From Kalmusia sp. IMI 367209 (Eukaryota > Ascomycota > Dothideomycetes > Pleosporales > Didymosphaeriaceae): a stretch of DNA of 64,000 nucleotides. The translations under genes were made by a program, and so were the position numbers. The stretch is taken from contig JAPEUQ010000015.1 of the NCBI GenBank assembly GCA_027946365.1, positions 620,001 to 684,000 of the forward strand, given 5' to 3'. Position 1 is the first letter of the stretch; each line of letters opens with the position of its first letter. Below, piece by piece: positions 12,701 to 23,391 of this stretch. The notes beneath the pieces are model-generated. The model saw nothing but the letters and a program-made list of their open reading frames with translations. It was not told the origin of the DNA and did not search any database.

Positions 12701-14561
12701 TAGCAACCAAAGACGAATCCCTGAAGACTGCTGAATCCTTCAAAACAGAAGCTGAAAATGCTCAAGCAAAGGTTGCTGAGCTAGAGGCCCAGCTTACGTC
12801 GGTGAAGGAGGAAGCTGCCAAGGTTGCTGAGCTTGAGACTTCTCTAAAGGAAAGTCAGGATGCTCTAGCTGCAAAGGAGAGCGAGATCGAGAGCATCAAG
12901 GCCAGTGCACAGGAGGGATCTTCGAAAGCTACCGAGCTCGAGCAATCACTCCAAGAAACCAAGGAGGCATTGGCTGCTAAGGAAAGCGAAATTGAGAGCA
13001 TCAAGGCCAGTGCACAGGAAGGATCCTCGAAAACCACGGAGCTTGAGCAATCGCTTCAAGAGACGAAGGAGGCATTGGCTGCCAAGACAACCGAAATCGA
13101 GACCCTGCAGTCTCAGCTTGAGGAGCATTCAGCTGCCGCAAAGGCCTCCGAGTCTACCCACGGTGAACTCAACACCAAATTGACTGATCTCCAGAGCCAG
13201 CTGGACAAGAGTGTCTCTGATCACGAAACGGCGAAACAGAGCCACGATGAGGCTCTTAGCGCCGAGAAAGCCCTCCACGAGGAGACAAAGACCAGCCTCT
13301 CTTCTGCCCAGGGTGAGAAAGAGGAGCTCTTGTCGGCAAAGGAACAGCTAGAGAAGGACCTGGCTGCTGCCAAAGAGCAAGCCGACAGTCTTGCTGACCT
13401 ACAAACCCAATTGGGCAAGGCTACTGAAGCCCTAAAGCTTGCGCAGTCGGAGAAGGACGAAATAGCCGAAAAATTGAAGACCGCAAGTGAGGGCTCGGAC
13501 AAAGCTGCCGAGGACCTAAAACTCGCTCAATCGGAGAAGGACGAGATCCAGGCCAAGGTGGATAGTTTGACTGAGGCTTCTGAAAAGGCCGCAGAAGATC
13601 TCAAGCTTGCACTGTCGGAGAAGGAGGAGCTTGATGGGAAGTTGAAGGCTGCTACTGAAGCTTCTACCGTAAGTCATCCACCAATCCGCACAGCCTGCGT
13701 CTAGATTACGTACATTGGGTTACTTGCTCCACGATATAATCTAGCAGGATTTCCACCAACTTGAGCACGATTGCTGACTTAAACGGATAGGCCAATGATA
13801 CAAAGCTCAGCGAACTCGAGAGCACCGTCAAGGAACTTCAAGGAAAGCTCGATAATTCCGAAACAGAGGCAAAGGATGCTGCCGCAAAGGTCACTGAAGA
13901 GGTTGAAGCCCTCAAGCAATCGAACACCGAGCTTGAGCAGAAACTTCAAGCAGCTACCGAAGCGTCAGGCTCCAACGAATCAAAGTTAGCCGACTTGACG
14001 AGCCAGCTCGAGGCACTTACCAACGAAAAAGCGAAGAAGGAAGTAGCCGTCACCGAGCTGGAAATCAAGTTGGAAGCTGCCCAAGAGGCTACCACGGCCG
14101 CGACAGCCGCCCAAAGCGAAGCAGTCAGTGATTTGGAAGAGCTCAAGAAGGCCCACGAGGCTCTCCAGGAAGAGACGAAGAAATCCATTGCGGAATTTGA
14201 ACAGAATCTTGCTTCTGCGCAGAAAGAAGGCGAAACTGCTACTGAGGGTTTGGCAACCGCGGAGAAGCTCCATGCTGATCTGAAAGCTTCCCTCGAGGAA
14301 CTTACCAAGAAGAATGAGGAAGTTGAAAAGCGCGCCGAAGACGCACTGGCCAGCGCAAAGCAGGCCGAGGAAAAAACGAAGACGGCTGAAGAGCAGCTAG
14401 AGCAGGCGACCAAGGAGAAGAAGGACCTAGAGGAGAAACTAGAGGCCGCACTTAAGGCCAGCGAAGCTCCGAAGGAGAATGGCACCGCCCCTGTCGCGAA
14501 CGGCAAAGTCGATGCCGACGAGAAGCCCGCTGCTGAAGCCAAAGCCGAGGCTGCGGAGTAG
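9757..14561 (+). CDS. Large heptad-repeat coiled-coil protein (M-protein-repeat-like)
   Basis: Six exons (9757-9791, 10030-10469, 10558-11093, 11158-11499, 11644-13668, 13791-14561) encode 1382 residues. The first exon gives MPSFGRSRSSY and is separated by a 238-bp intron. Residues up to about 160 are basic and disordered, with a poly-Gln run. Nearly all of the rest is a predicted coiled coil rich in Ala, Glu, Lys, Leu and Ser, with EEL-A-K, TLEADK and AEDLKLAQSEK motifs. Internal tandem repeats have periods of 21, 28 and 35 residues. The C-terminal tail is low-complexity (APVANGKVDADEKPAAEAKA). No catalytic domain or membrane segment is seen. In related fungi such proteins are called M-protein-repeat or USO1-like on composition alone; a scaffold or tether role is plausible but unproven. 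Confidence 0.85.
11908..12033 (+). repeat. 63-bp tandem duplication in the coiled-coil gene (21 residues, 3 heptads)
   Basis: Two adjacent copies begin AEELASKITTLEADKES and AEELANKIATLEADKDS. The period of 63 bp equals three heptads, so the coiled-coil register is kept. Confidence 0.8.
12865..13107 (+). repeat. 105-bp tandem repeat in the coiled-coil gene (35 residues, 5 heptads)
   Basis: Two near-identical copies (12865-12969 and 12970-13074) and a diverged partial third encode units starting LAAKESEIESIKASAQEGSS. The first two copies differ at only a few residues, so the duplication looks recent. Confidence 0.85.
13432..13668 (+). repeat. 84-bp tandem repeat in the coiled-coil gene (28 residues, 4 heptads)
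   Basis: Three copies start at 13432, 13516 and 13600, each beginning LKLA(Q/L)SEK(D/E)E. The third is cut by the intron at 13669. The period of 84 bp is again a whole number of heptads. Confidence 0.8.
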
Positions 14562-15715
14562 AACGGTCTTCTCGACCCCTGCTTAAACCACCTGAGTGGT
14601 CCCTCCGATGAGGTTTCCAACGCCAGATTGTACCACAAATTGTGCTTTTTTCTCGATGTTTTTTCTTTCCCTCTCTTGCGGCATCATGGCATTATACCCC
14701 CCCGATTCTTGCACTGTTTTCGCGAGCGAAGCGAGTGGATATGGATGGATGGATTACGGCGGCATGCAATGCCATTGCGGTGCCTTTTTCCACTGTTTGG
14801 TGGCTTGTTTTTTTTTTTCTTTCTCTCTCGCGATCCGTTAGATTGATGGGGAATGACTGATCATGATGATTGGGATGTTTATGTTTTGCACGAGGGTTAT
14901 GGTTGAATGATTGATGGATGGTTGTAATGAATTTGATTTTGTTTTTGATTCGATATGCTTATCCTGTTTTTGTGCGTGCGTGTGAGGTGATGTGCAACAG
15001 CGACAGATTGGCGTGTGGGTCGTTGTGAAGGTAGTCGTCCGACGATGCGTAGCTGCTGGGAATGCTGCGAAGGCATGGATTAGTATGGTATCTGATGAGA
15101 ATTCGTACAGCACTTGGCTGGGATATACGATATGAGGTGGTCGGTGTAAGATTCGTGAGCTGCCACATTTCCTTTCTTCTGCAGTGGAGGGTGGTTTCAT
15201 TACTGCGCTAGGGTAGATGTTATAAAGGTAGATCATATATATCGGTGGTTCAGAGTGTTATGATGCCATACAAATATAAGAGTACGTGTATGTGGACGCG
15301 TGGACGAATGCTTGTGGTTGATGTGAGCGTTGTAACACTAGCAAGCAGGGGTCCTGAACAACTGCATGTTTAACAGCTTCCTAGCTACATGTACCTGGTC
15401 ATGATGTTCCACTACTCTTGTGGCTTAGGAAGCATTGTATATACCCCAAAGTGCATGAGATGCATACACCAATTGCATCAAGACTCACGAGCCATGAAAG
15501 TTTCGTGTTTACATCGTCGTTCGTAAAGGGTCTCCTAGTCTACATGATCCCGCTTACCAAATACGTCATAAAGCTCTCCGCTCCCGAGGTCGACAAGCTC
15601 CTTCAATATCCGCCGCCAGCATGCAGATCTCAGGAACCACATCACGATTCTTGCGCAGCACACCTGCCCACCTATCCACCTACTCCTCCAATTGTACCTG
15701 AATTGTCCCCAAACA
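14562..15715. other. Intergenic, 3' flank of the coiled-coil gene
   Basis: About 1.15 kb of T-rich then mixed sequence with simple GGATGGAT-like stretches near 14740 and homopolymer T near 14810. No ORF here has recognisable features. Near 15621 an ATG opens a 26-codon reading just upstream of the next gene (see findings). Confidence 0.5.
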
Positions 15716-16162
15716 ATGTCTACGAAATCCGTCCCCGTACTCACCCTCGCGGGAGCCCGCACCGCGCTGGCCGCCGCCGAAAAGCGCGCGCATGAAATCG
15801 GCGTCCCAATGAACATTGCCGTCGTCGATTCAGCCTGCCACCTCCTAGCCTTTGCGCGCATGGACGGCGCCAAAATCACCTCCATCGACATTGCCATCAA
15901 CAAAGCGTTCACAGCGGCGGGCCACCGCGCGCCGACGAGCATCTACAAGGACAACGTGTGGCCGGGCGGGCCAGCGTTCGGCATCAACAATAGCAATGGC
16001 GGCAGGTTCATGACGATTGCGGGGGGTGTGCCCGTTGTGCAGGATGGGGTCGTCGTGGGTGCCGTCGGGTGCAGTACCGGGACGCCTGCGCAGGATGAGG
16101 ATGTTGCTGGGAAGGGAGTGGCGGGCGTTGCGAGCACGTTCAAACCGAAGGCCAAGCTATAG
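15716..16162 (+). CDS. GlcG/HbpS-family protein (DUF336)
   Basis: A single exon of 148 residues starting MSTKSVPVLTLAGARTALA. The body matches the GlcG/HbpS fold: AAEKRAHEIGVPMNIAVVD, LLAFARMDGA, DIAINKAFTAAGHR, and the Gly-rich GGVPVVQDGVVVGAVGCSTG near the C-terminus. The length fits the family (about 130-160). Bacterial members bind haem or sit in glycolate and diol operons. In fungi they are stand-alone small proteins of unknown function, so no reaction can be assigned. The reading is open a little further upstream, but this ATG is the first in frame and matches the usual family start. Confidence 0.8.
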   Translation: MSTKSVPVLTLAGARTALAAAEKRAHEIGVPMNIAVVDSACHLLAFARMDGAKITSIDIAINKAFTAAGHRAPTSIYKDNVWPGGPAFGINNSNGGRFMTIAGGVPVVQDGVVVGAVGCSTGTPAQDEDVAGKGVAGVASTFKPKAKL

Positions 16163-17499
16163 CTACGGTGAGGCGTGCGCGGTGGTGTCGATGAGCAGAG
16201 GCTGGCTTGGGATGCAACTCGGGGTTGTAGGCACAGGTTGGAGGAAGGAGAACATGATTGCGACCTTTCCCCCGGACTCAGGTTCAAAATTTCAGGTCCA
16301 CGAACCTGCAGAGTGCATAGTGACGTGTAGTGTCGCGAGTCTCTACGGGATGTTAGCGCGCGATGCTCCTGTGGTGGAAGGAATCGGCAAGGGAATCACG
16401 TGCATATTGTGCCTAGTACGTCCGTAACGGAACTTGGGTGTATAGTAAGTACTGTTGCGGAACGCCTTACTACCGGGGCACTGTTTGGGACTTTTCGCAT
16501 CCGAGCGTGGGCGGTACCCGTTGCTTGAGCCTATCCTTGTGTGTGTGTTTCAAGTAAGCAGATTTCGCAGTCTCTGCCAAGGTTAACCGAATGCGAAGCA
16601 GTGGTTCGATTGAGGAGTGACTGTCGTCACCGTTCAATAGTCCAGTATTGCCAATTTAGACTGTCTTCTTTCGGTCGATGTATCAGGGGTTAACTTGATC
16701 TATATCACGCCCTCAGGCTTTTTACCCTGGTATTACATAGGTCTTAATCTCTTGTTTGAACTTTTTTGTGATATGTCTGCAGTATCGTCCCGTCATCTCC
16801 TTCACGAAACATGAAGAAGCCATCATTGACAGCTCCTCATGTCGGAAACTACAGCCTCCTGAAATGCTTTGGCCTCCGCGCATTGTTCATCTCCACCCCA
16901 TACTCCACGCCAGCAGAAAGTCTCACGACATCAATGTCCATTGCCATTGCCGTAACTCAGTACTTTGCCCGCTAAGAATCTCACCCGCTAATCTAAGCCT
17001 TTTGCTCGTTTTCTACCCGTATGCAGGACACGGCCTCGCCTCTTCCTATTCGAGACTAGCACCCACCTAAATGATCCTTCACAGTGCCACACACATGAAC
17101 GCCAATCTCCGAAGGTTAGAACAACCCCTGCCACCAAGTCCGATCCATACAAAAGCATTACACGCCGGACCTGAAACGGAACTACCGACCAACCAGCTCC
17201 CTTTCACATAATCGAACCTTTTCCGCCATGACCCCTTGCTGTTTGGCACCGTGGTGGAGAAACACAGCCTCCTTGTGTGTGGGGTCCACCTCGGAGGGGA
17301 GTTCACGGTGACGGGAGTCCGGTCGTACTAGGAAACGCTGGTCTCTGCTTTCCGACCTTTATATATAACGGGTTAGGGACGGTAAGAGGAGAATGTACAT
17401 TGACTCGCTACATTCATTTCTTGTTTTGGGGCTTTATAGGTGCTGTGCAGTTCTTTCGGTCGCTCGCTTTACACATTCGCTCGTTACTTGACTTTCACT
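16163..17499. other. Intergenic, promoter side of the GH71 gene
   Basis: About 1.3 kb without a credible gene. A clear TATA-like stretch, TATATATAA at about 17360, stands 140 bp before the GH71 start codon. That suggests a regulated promoter, fitting a secreted carbohydrase. Confidence 0.5.
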
Positions 17500-19234
17500 A
17501 TGCGCGCTACGAAGACGTCCGTTGCCTTGGGGCTGCTGGCAGCCGTTGCGAATGCGGCTCCATTTAAGACATCCGCTGTTAAGAGACAGGATGGTGGAAA
17601 GATTGTCGCTGCGCACTTCATGGTACGAGTAACGTTTACGCTTGGGTGTGAAATGATACTAATCAGTGTAGATCGGTATCATGCAAAATCGCGAAAGCGC
17701 CGCCGACTACGATGATGATATGAAGAGGGCCAAAGCCGCTGGCATCGACGCCTTCGCACTTAACATTGCTAAGGACGACTACACGGATGCCCAACTCGGC
17801 TATGCCTACGAAAGTGCGGCAAACAATGACATGAAGGTGTTCATCTCATTTGATTACAACTACTTCGAGACGGGTGAGAACGAGCTTGTTGGCGCGAAGC
17901 TCAAGGACTACTGCGGAAAGCCTGGTCAGCTTCAAGTTGACGGGAAATGCTTCGCATCGTCCTTCAACGGTGACACGGATCCAGCCAAGCTCTTCAATGC
18001 GCAGACGATCCGTACTGCCGCTGGCCTTGACCTTTACCTCGTGCCTAACCTCTCGCCTACGGGCATCAGGGACGCCACTTCAGTCGACGACATCGATGGT
18101 TCGTTCAACTGGATCGGATGGGACAGCAACGGCGCAAACCGAGCTCCCACTGCTGAGGCGAACGTCTCGACCTCCGAATTCGATTCCAAATATACCGAGT
18201 GGCTTGGAGGAAAGGCCTACATGGCGCCTGTCTCCCCCTGGTTCTTCACCAACTTTGCCTCCAAGGCATGGAACTTCCCCGGTGACCTCCTCTGGTTCCG
18301 CCGCTGGAACGAGATCCTCGCCCTCGCACCGCAGATGATTGAGATCATCACCTGGAACGACTACGGCGAGTCGCACTACGTCGGCTCCGATGCGGAAACC
18401 AGCAAGCACACTGACGACGGCTCCAGCGCCTGGGCTAACGGCATGCCGCACGGTGGCTGGCTCGAGATGGCAGAGCCCTTCATCGCCGCCTACAAGGCCG
18501 GCGCAAAGGAAGTCACTGTCTCTGAGGAGAAGCTCGTCTACTGGTACCGCCCCAGCCCCAAGGCCGCATGCGGTGCTTTCGACGGCATCGACACGCTCCA
18601 AGATGCCGTCTTCGTCGTTGCCCTGCTCAAGAGCGCCGGCAAAGTGACCGTCACCTCAGGTGCAAACACGCAGACCTTCGACGCACCCGCTGGCGCCAGC
18701 GCCTACCAGGTCGACATGGGCACCGGCAAGCAGACCTTCAGCCTTGCGCGCGACGGCGCCGATGTCCTCAGCGGCACGGGCTCGCTCGAGATCAGCGAGA
18801 ACTGCAGCCCCGTCAACCTCAATGCCTTCGTTGGCGTTGCCAAGGGCGATTCAGCGTCAGTTCCCGCCACCCCTTCCTCACCTGCGCCCGTCAGTAACAC
18901 TACTGACGCTGCCCAGGTCCCGGAAGTAACTCAGACTGCTGCTCCCATCGCCTCTGTCGTCTCGGAGATCGGTTCGATAGTCGCCAGCCTTCCCGCAGTC
19001 AGCTCTCCGGCTGTGACGCCTGGTGCTAAACCACCGGTCACAAGCGCTGAGGCTGCTGCGGGAACCTACACGGCTACTCCGAGTGCTGTCCAGCCCCCTA
19101 GCGGTGGTAAGTGCACTGCTACGATTACGGCTTCTGAGCAGATTCGGCCGACGAACTGCTTGGGCGCTGGTCAGGCCTGGGCTGGAGATGGCGACATTCC
19201 CTCTCGCTGTGATGGAGCTGTGGCCTGCACCTAG
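17500..19234 (+). CDS. Secreted alpha-1,3-glucanase (mutanase), GH71
   Basis: Two exons (17500-17622 and 17672-19234), with a 49-bp intron, encode 561 residues. A signal peptide (MRATKTSVALGLLAAVANA) is followed by a Kex2-like KR before QDGGK. The join gives VAAHFMIGIMQNRESAADYDDDMKRAK, typical of GH71, then DAFALN, VFISFDYN, GGKAYMAPVSPWFF and ITWNDYGESHY. These acidic residues are where the catalytic groups of the family lie. After the catalytic domain and a beta-sandwich-like segment comes a Ser/Thr/Pro/Ala-rich linker and a short Cys-containing tail ending CDGAVACT. The enzyme cleaves alpha-1,3-glucan, either in the fungus's own wall during remodelling or in other fungi. Confidence 0.93.
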
Positions 19235-19908
19235 AGCAGATATGGGCGATGTTGTTAGCTAGATCTGGCGTTCTCTTTGATGTGTATATTTGAACTTCTC
19301 AAGCGCCTTTTTGATAGAATTACTGAAATTTATTCATGACAAATCCAAGTTTTGCTCCTCGCATTTCTCCTTCATGATCCAGACTCGCGCATACGATCAC
19401 ATCCGTGATGTGTTATACCAACACTGCATGCAACTATTAGCTCCGATACTTGTTAGGCCAAAAGACTAGCGGCACAGTACAGGTCAAGTTCCACCAGGAC
19501 ACATTACTCAATGTCCGTTATCGCACCGTCGAACATCTTGTACGTCGTCAACACTCACAGCCAAAGCATCCTAGCATGACGTGCATGACGTGCTTTCGGC
19601 CACGTTTTGCAACACCGTCAACCCCACACTATCTTGACGTCGCTTCGCCAACATCCTATGGGAATGGTAATAGCCCACCACACTATGTGTGTTTTCCGAG
19701 GCGAGGCCTGGAGATAAGCCATAGAGCGTATGACCCCTCACGATGTCGTGCTTGCATGCCTTGCTCAGCAGGACGAGGAGGTCCGAGGAGTCAGGGCTGA
19801 GGCGGTGGTATTTGAATACAATGATGCCATATACGGAGATTGGACATTGTTACTTTGGATTTGTTGTTCCTGTCGTTTTGAATGGAAAGAGGTTAGTTAG
19901 CGTTCAAC
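19235..19908. other. Intergenic
   Basis: About 0.67 kb between the GH71 and dioxygenase genes. No gene is seen. The sequence presumably holds the GH71 terminator and the dioxygenase promoter. Confidence 0.5.
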
Positions 19909-21247
19909 ATGGCGACTTTAGAAGCTCATAAACATATTTCTCCCGATTCGGGCAAACCTACAATTCTCCACCCGGTATGTTGGCTCTCATCTCCCCTCCT
20001 GACACCAACTGGTCGATGTTTCAAGAATTGTCTTCGTGCACATAATGTAGCCCGCCGTAATTCCGCCCACAATAGTGTTTAGATTTATGTCTTAAGACTG
20101 TAGGTTACGGTGAGACTGACTTCACACACTAGAACTTCAATCCTAAGATCCGCGACTGGAACCCGCCGGATTCTGTCCGCGAAGAATTTACTCCACCGAA
20201 AGACCGCGCGCACTTCGCCGACCCAGATAAGAAGAATCTCTTCTCCGTGGCCACGGCCACGGATTTGACAGAGGGCATTGGGACGCTCTTGACGGGTGTC
20301 CAGCTGAGCCAACTCACGCCAGAACAGCTAGACGACCTCGCCCTCCTCGTTGCCGAAAGAGGCGTTGTTTTCTTCCGCGACCAAGACCTCACCACCACCA
20401 CGCAGGTCAAACTCTTCGAGCACTACGGCATCCTCGACAAGCACCCCGCGCAGAAGGACGTCCGCCATGTGACCATCAAAGGGTCGAGCTCAGACTACCG
20501 CCAGGACAGCGTGTACACGCCGTGGCCGCAGGCGGGCTGGCACGCCGACACGTCATTCGAGATCAATCCGCCGAGCTACTCGATGCTGCGCATGGAAGAG
20601 CACCCCGAGGTTGGTGGGGACACGGCGTGGGTAAGCCAGTATGGGCTCTTCGACGCGCTGTCGCCTACGTACCAAACGCTCTTTGAGAATCTGCATGCGG
20701 TGCATACGAGCCGTCTGCAGTACGACACCATTCTTGATCTTTGGGGCGTGGGGCCGAATCGTCCTCCGATCGATACGCACCATCCTGCCGTGAGGACGCA
20801 TCCTGTCACAGGGCTGAAGGCGTGGAACGTAAACGAAGGCTTCGTGACGGGCTTCGCAGAGCTGAAGAAGGCGGAGAGCGATAAATTACTCGACTTCGCG
20901 AACTATCACATTCATTCGGCTGACGATCATCTTGTGCGGTGGAAGTGGGCGGTCGGCAGCGTGGCCATGTGGGATAATCGCGCGGTCATACATAGGGTCA
21001 TTCCCGGAAAGTATAAGCCTGGAGCGCGGAGGGGCGTGAGGACAACCGTATTTGGGGAGAAGCGTAAGTGCGAGGTGGGGCTTGTTTGGACGAGGTGTGT
21101 GCTGACGGATTTGTAGCATATTTGGATCCGAAGAGTGAGTCGAGGGAGGAGAAGGAGAGACGGATTGAACGGGAGCAGGAGAAGGCCGTGAACGGAGAGC
21201 CCTCAAATGGACAGGCTGTCAACGGAGCAAAGGTGAATGGGAACTAA
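19909..21247 (+). CDS. TauD/TfdA-type Fe(II)/2-oxoglutarate dioxygenase
   Basis: Three exons (19909-19974, 20133-21063, 21117-21247), with introns of 158 and 53 bp, encode 375 residues. The motif WHADTSFE supplies the HxD iron ligands, the distal His lies in AVIHRVIPG, and the 2-oxoglutarate-binding Arg is in RRGVRTTVFGEKPY. The last of these is completed only by splicing (C|CA gives Pro). Also conserved are GVVFFRDQDL and PEVGGDTAWVSQY. Family members oxidise taurine, alkyl-sulfonates, sulfate esters or related acids to release sulfite or other groups; the fungal sulfonate dioxygenases are the nearest fit. A charged tail ends in repeated VNG/SNG units, an odd disordered extension. The substrate is unknown. 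Confidence 0.9.
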
Positions 21248-21636
21248 AAGGTATCAGATATGAGTGTGCTCATGGGCTGTATTATACACAGCCACTGGCC
21301 TTTATCTCTAGTAGTGTGCATAGAGTCCTGATGGATTATGTGTGCTGCGGTGACTCGGGTCATAGTGCTAGTCTCGACTGAATACTGCGCTCATGGAAGC
21401 ACGTTCGAGGTATCAAATAGATTATTTTCGAATAATGTCTACACTACTGTGAAGGTTAGTCAACCAAGGAACTTGTACAAGGAGAGGTTTCAAGAGTATG
21501 ACCATGCTGTTTCCACTTCGCGTTGCTTTAACCCCCTCCATCTTGACCAAATTCAAACCAAAGGTATCCGGTATCAATCCTATCCCTGAAAACGCCATTT
21601 CCGTCCCAAAGCCCTAGTATGAACGAAGAAACCACA

Positions 21637-22987
21637 TCACTGCTGTATCTGGCTCACATGCCCACCATGCGCTGGGCCACCCCACTCGCTCTCGTCATCA
21701 CTCCCAACATCGGTCCAACTTGACGGAGTCATGATGCCCCTGTTCTCTCCCACCTCGCTGAAGCCTGCTTCTGAGAAGCCAGCCTCAGTGAAGCCGGACT
21801 CGGAAAAGATCTCCGAGCGGGCGTCGTGATCGGTATCATTTTGCATGCTCAGAATGGCGATGTCGTCGGCCTGACTGCCAACGACAGATGCACCCGTGAA
21901 GCCTGAGCGGTCGGAGCGGGGAGTAAGGGTACCAGTAGACACGATTTCTGCTTCGTCGTCGCCCAGAGCATGCACGTTTGAGCCAGCGGATGTGAAGGAG
22001 TAGAATGATTGAGCGGCCTGATCCTCGGTGTTGTCTTCAGCTTCAGAATGCGGAATAGACGCTGTTTGGGGGTTCTCGGGATGGAAGTAAACAGACTCGG
22101 GAGTGAGATCAATGAGCTGGGTAATAGCAGGAGAGGAGATGCGGTCACCTTCAACGGTGGCGGAGCTTTCGCGGGTTCCAGGTTCAGTGTACGTGAAAGG
22201 TTTTGGCGAAGGCGCTTCTTCCTCATCGTGGTCGAACAGCATTTGATCATCAGAGAAAGGGTTCGCCACAGCGACAGCAGCGGCAGAACCAGCTGCAAAG
22301 CCAGCGACGCCGCGTTGTCGGAGGCCACTGCTCGAATCTTCGGTGCCGGAAGCCTTTTTCACGTCGGAGATGTCTTTCCTGAGCATGCCGTCGCTGCCAA
22401 CCAGCTCGTCGAAGCTCCGCTGGCTAGCATTTGTCTTGCGGCGCTGTCTCCGCTCCGCCAGCTCGAAGTCTTCTTGACCAATGCGAGCCAGTTCGTCTAG
22501 ATCGACGGCAATGCCCTCCTCTCGTGCCCGTTTGATCAAGTCATTGCGATTCTTTCTCACGATCTCTTCCCTTTTCTGACGCTTGCGCTCTTCGAAGTCA
22601 TCGGAGGATTCGGACGGTCGGCGGGGCTGGATCTCGTCACCTAGGGAGTGCAGGGCAACTGCGATCTTGCGGCGGGACTGGTCAACCCATTGCCGGACCT
22701 GGGGAGATTCGTAGATGGCTATGCCGGCGGCGACAATGACCGAGGCGGCGATGATCAGGCCTGTGGAGAAGGGGTGGTTAGGCCGCTGCGGGGCACGAGC
22801 ATGAATGGACGGAGAAGCTGAACGAGAGCGGGAGCCGGTTCCTGCAAGCAGGTTGGCGCTGGAGACTGCACAGGAGGGGCATAGGAAAGGAGCAAAGGTG
22901 TCGCACGATACACTTTGTGGTGTCGCGGCACAGCAGCGAGGTGCATGGAGCTCAGGTCGGCTTACCTTTGGCTAGTGGCGCAGGCAT
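21637..22987 (-). CDS. Single-pass membrane protein with long acidic cytosolic tail, fungal family of unknown function
   Basis: Two exons (22987-22966 and 22760-21637) with a 205-bp intron encode 381 residues. The 22-bp first exon gives MPAPLAK, which joins GLIIAASVIVAAGIAIY, a single membrane anchor, then ESPQVRQWVDQSRRKIAVALHSLGDEI. A basic, coiled region follows (ERKRQKREEIVRKNRN). The rest is acidic and Ser-rich with FSDDQMLFD, and near the C-terminus there is a small repeat of GF(S/T)EAGFSE units. This layout is conserved in filamentous ascomycetes to my knowledge, but I know of no assigned function. Without the short first exon the anchor would be missed. Confidence 0.8.
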
Positions 22988-23391
22988 ATCGATAGCGGCC
23001 GCTCTGCTGGCAGTTGAATAGTGGAGGTGCGCGAGATGGGGTGTCGGAACGGCAGGATCTGTGTAGGGCGGGAATAGGGAGAATATAAATGGCAGCCTAC
23101 CGGCTTCAACTGCGAGTGAGAAGGCACTCTTGAGGCAGTGTCGTCGTAAGTGTTACCGCCACCCAGAGTCCGAGCGCGTCTGTCCCATGGGTTGGCCGGC
23201 GGGGTCTCGGTCCCCGCGTGCCGTGCTTGCATCAGCATTCATCAAAGGAGAAAATGGGCGCTACGAGAGAATCTATTCCATGTTCAAATCTACCAAACCA
23301 TTTGCGTTGATGCAAGACGCCAATACACACGCTAGATGCCTCTATTCCCATTCTATGCTTGCTCCAGAGTACAATCAGAATTAAATTGTCG

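Noticed and set aside
13669..13746. Alternative acceptor CTAGCAG for the last intron of the coiled-coil gene
   Set aside because: The reading after it meets a TGA within ten codons; the acceptor at 13790 keeps the frame.
13946..14638. 230-codon antisense ORF over the coiled-coil gene
   Set aside because: Ser/Ala/Phe composition is the mirror of Glu/Lys/Ala repeats; no independent features.
22972..23238. 88-codon minus-strand ORF upstream of the membrane-protein gene
   Set aside because: Out of frame with the true first exon, no motif; best seen as 5' UTR and promoter.
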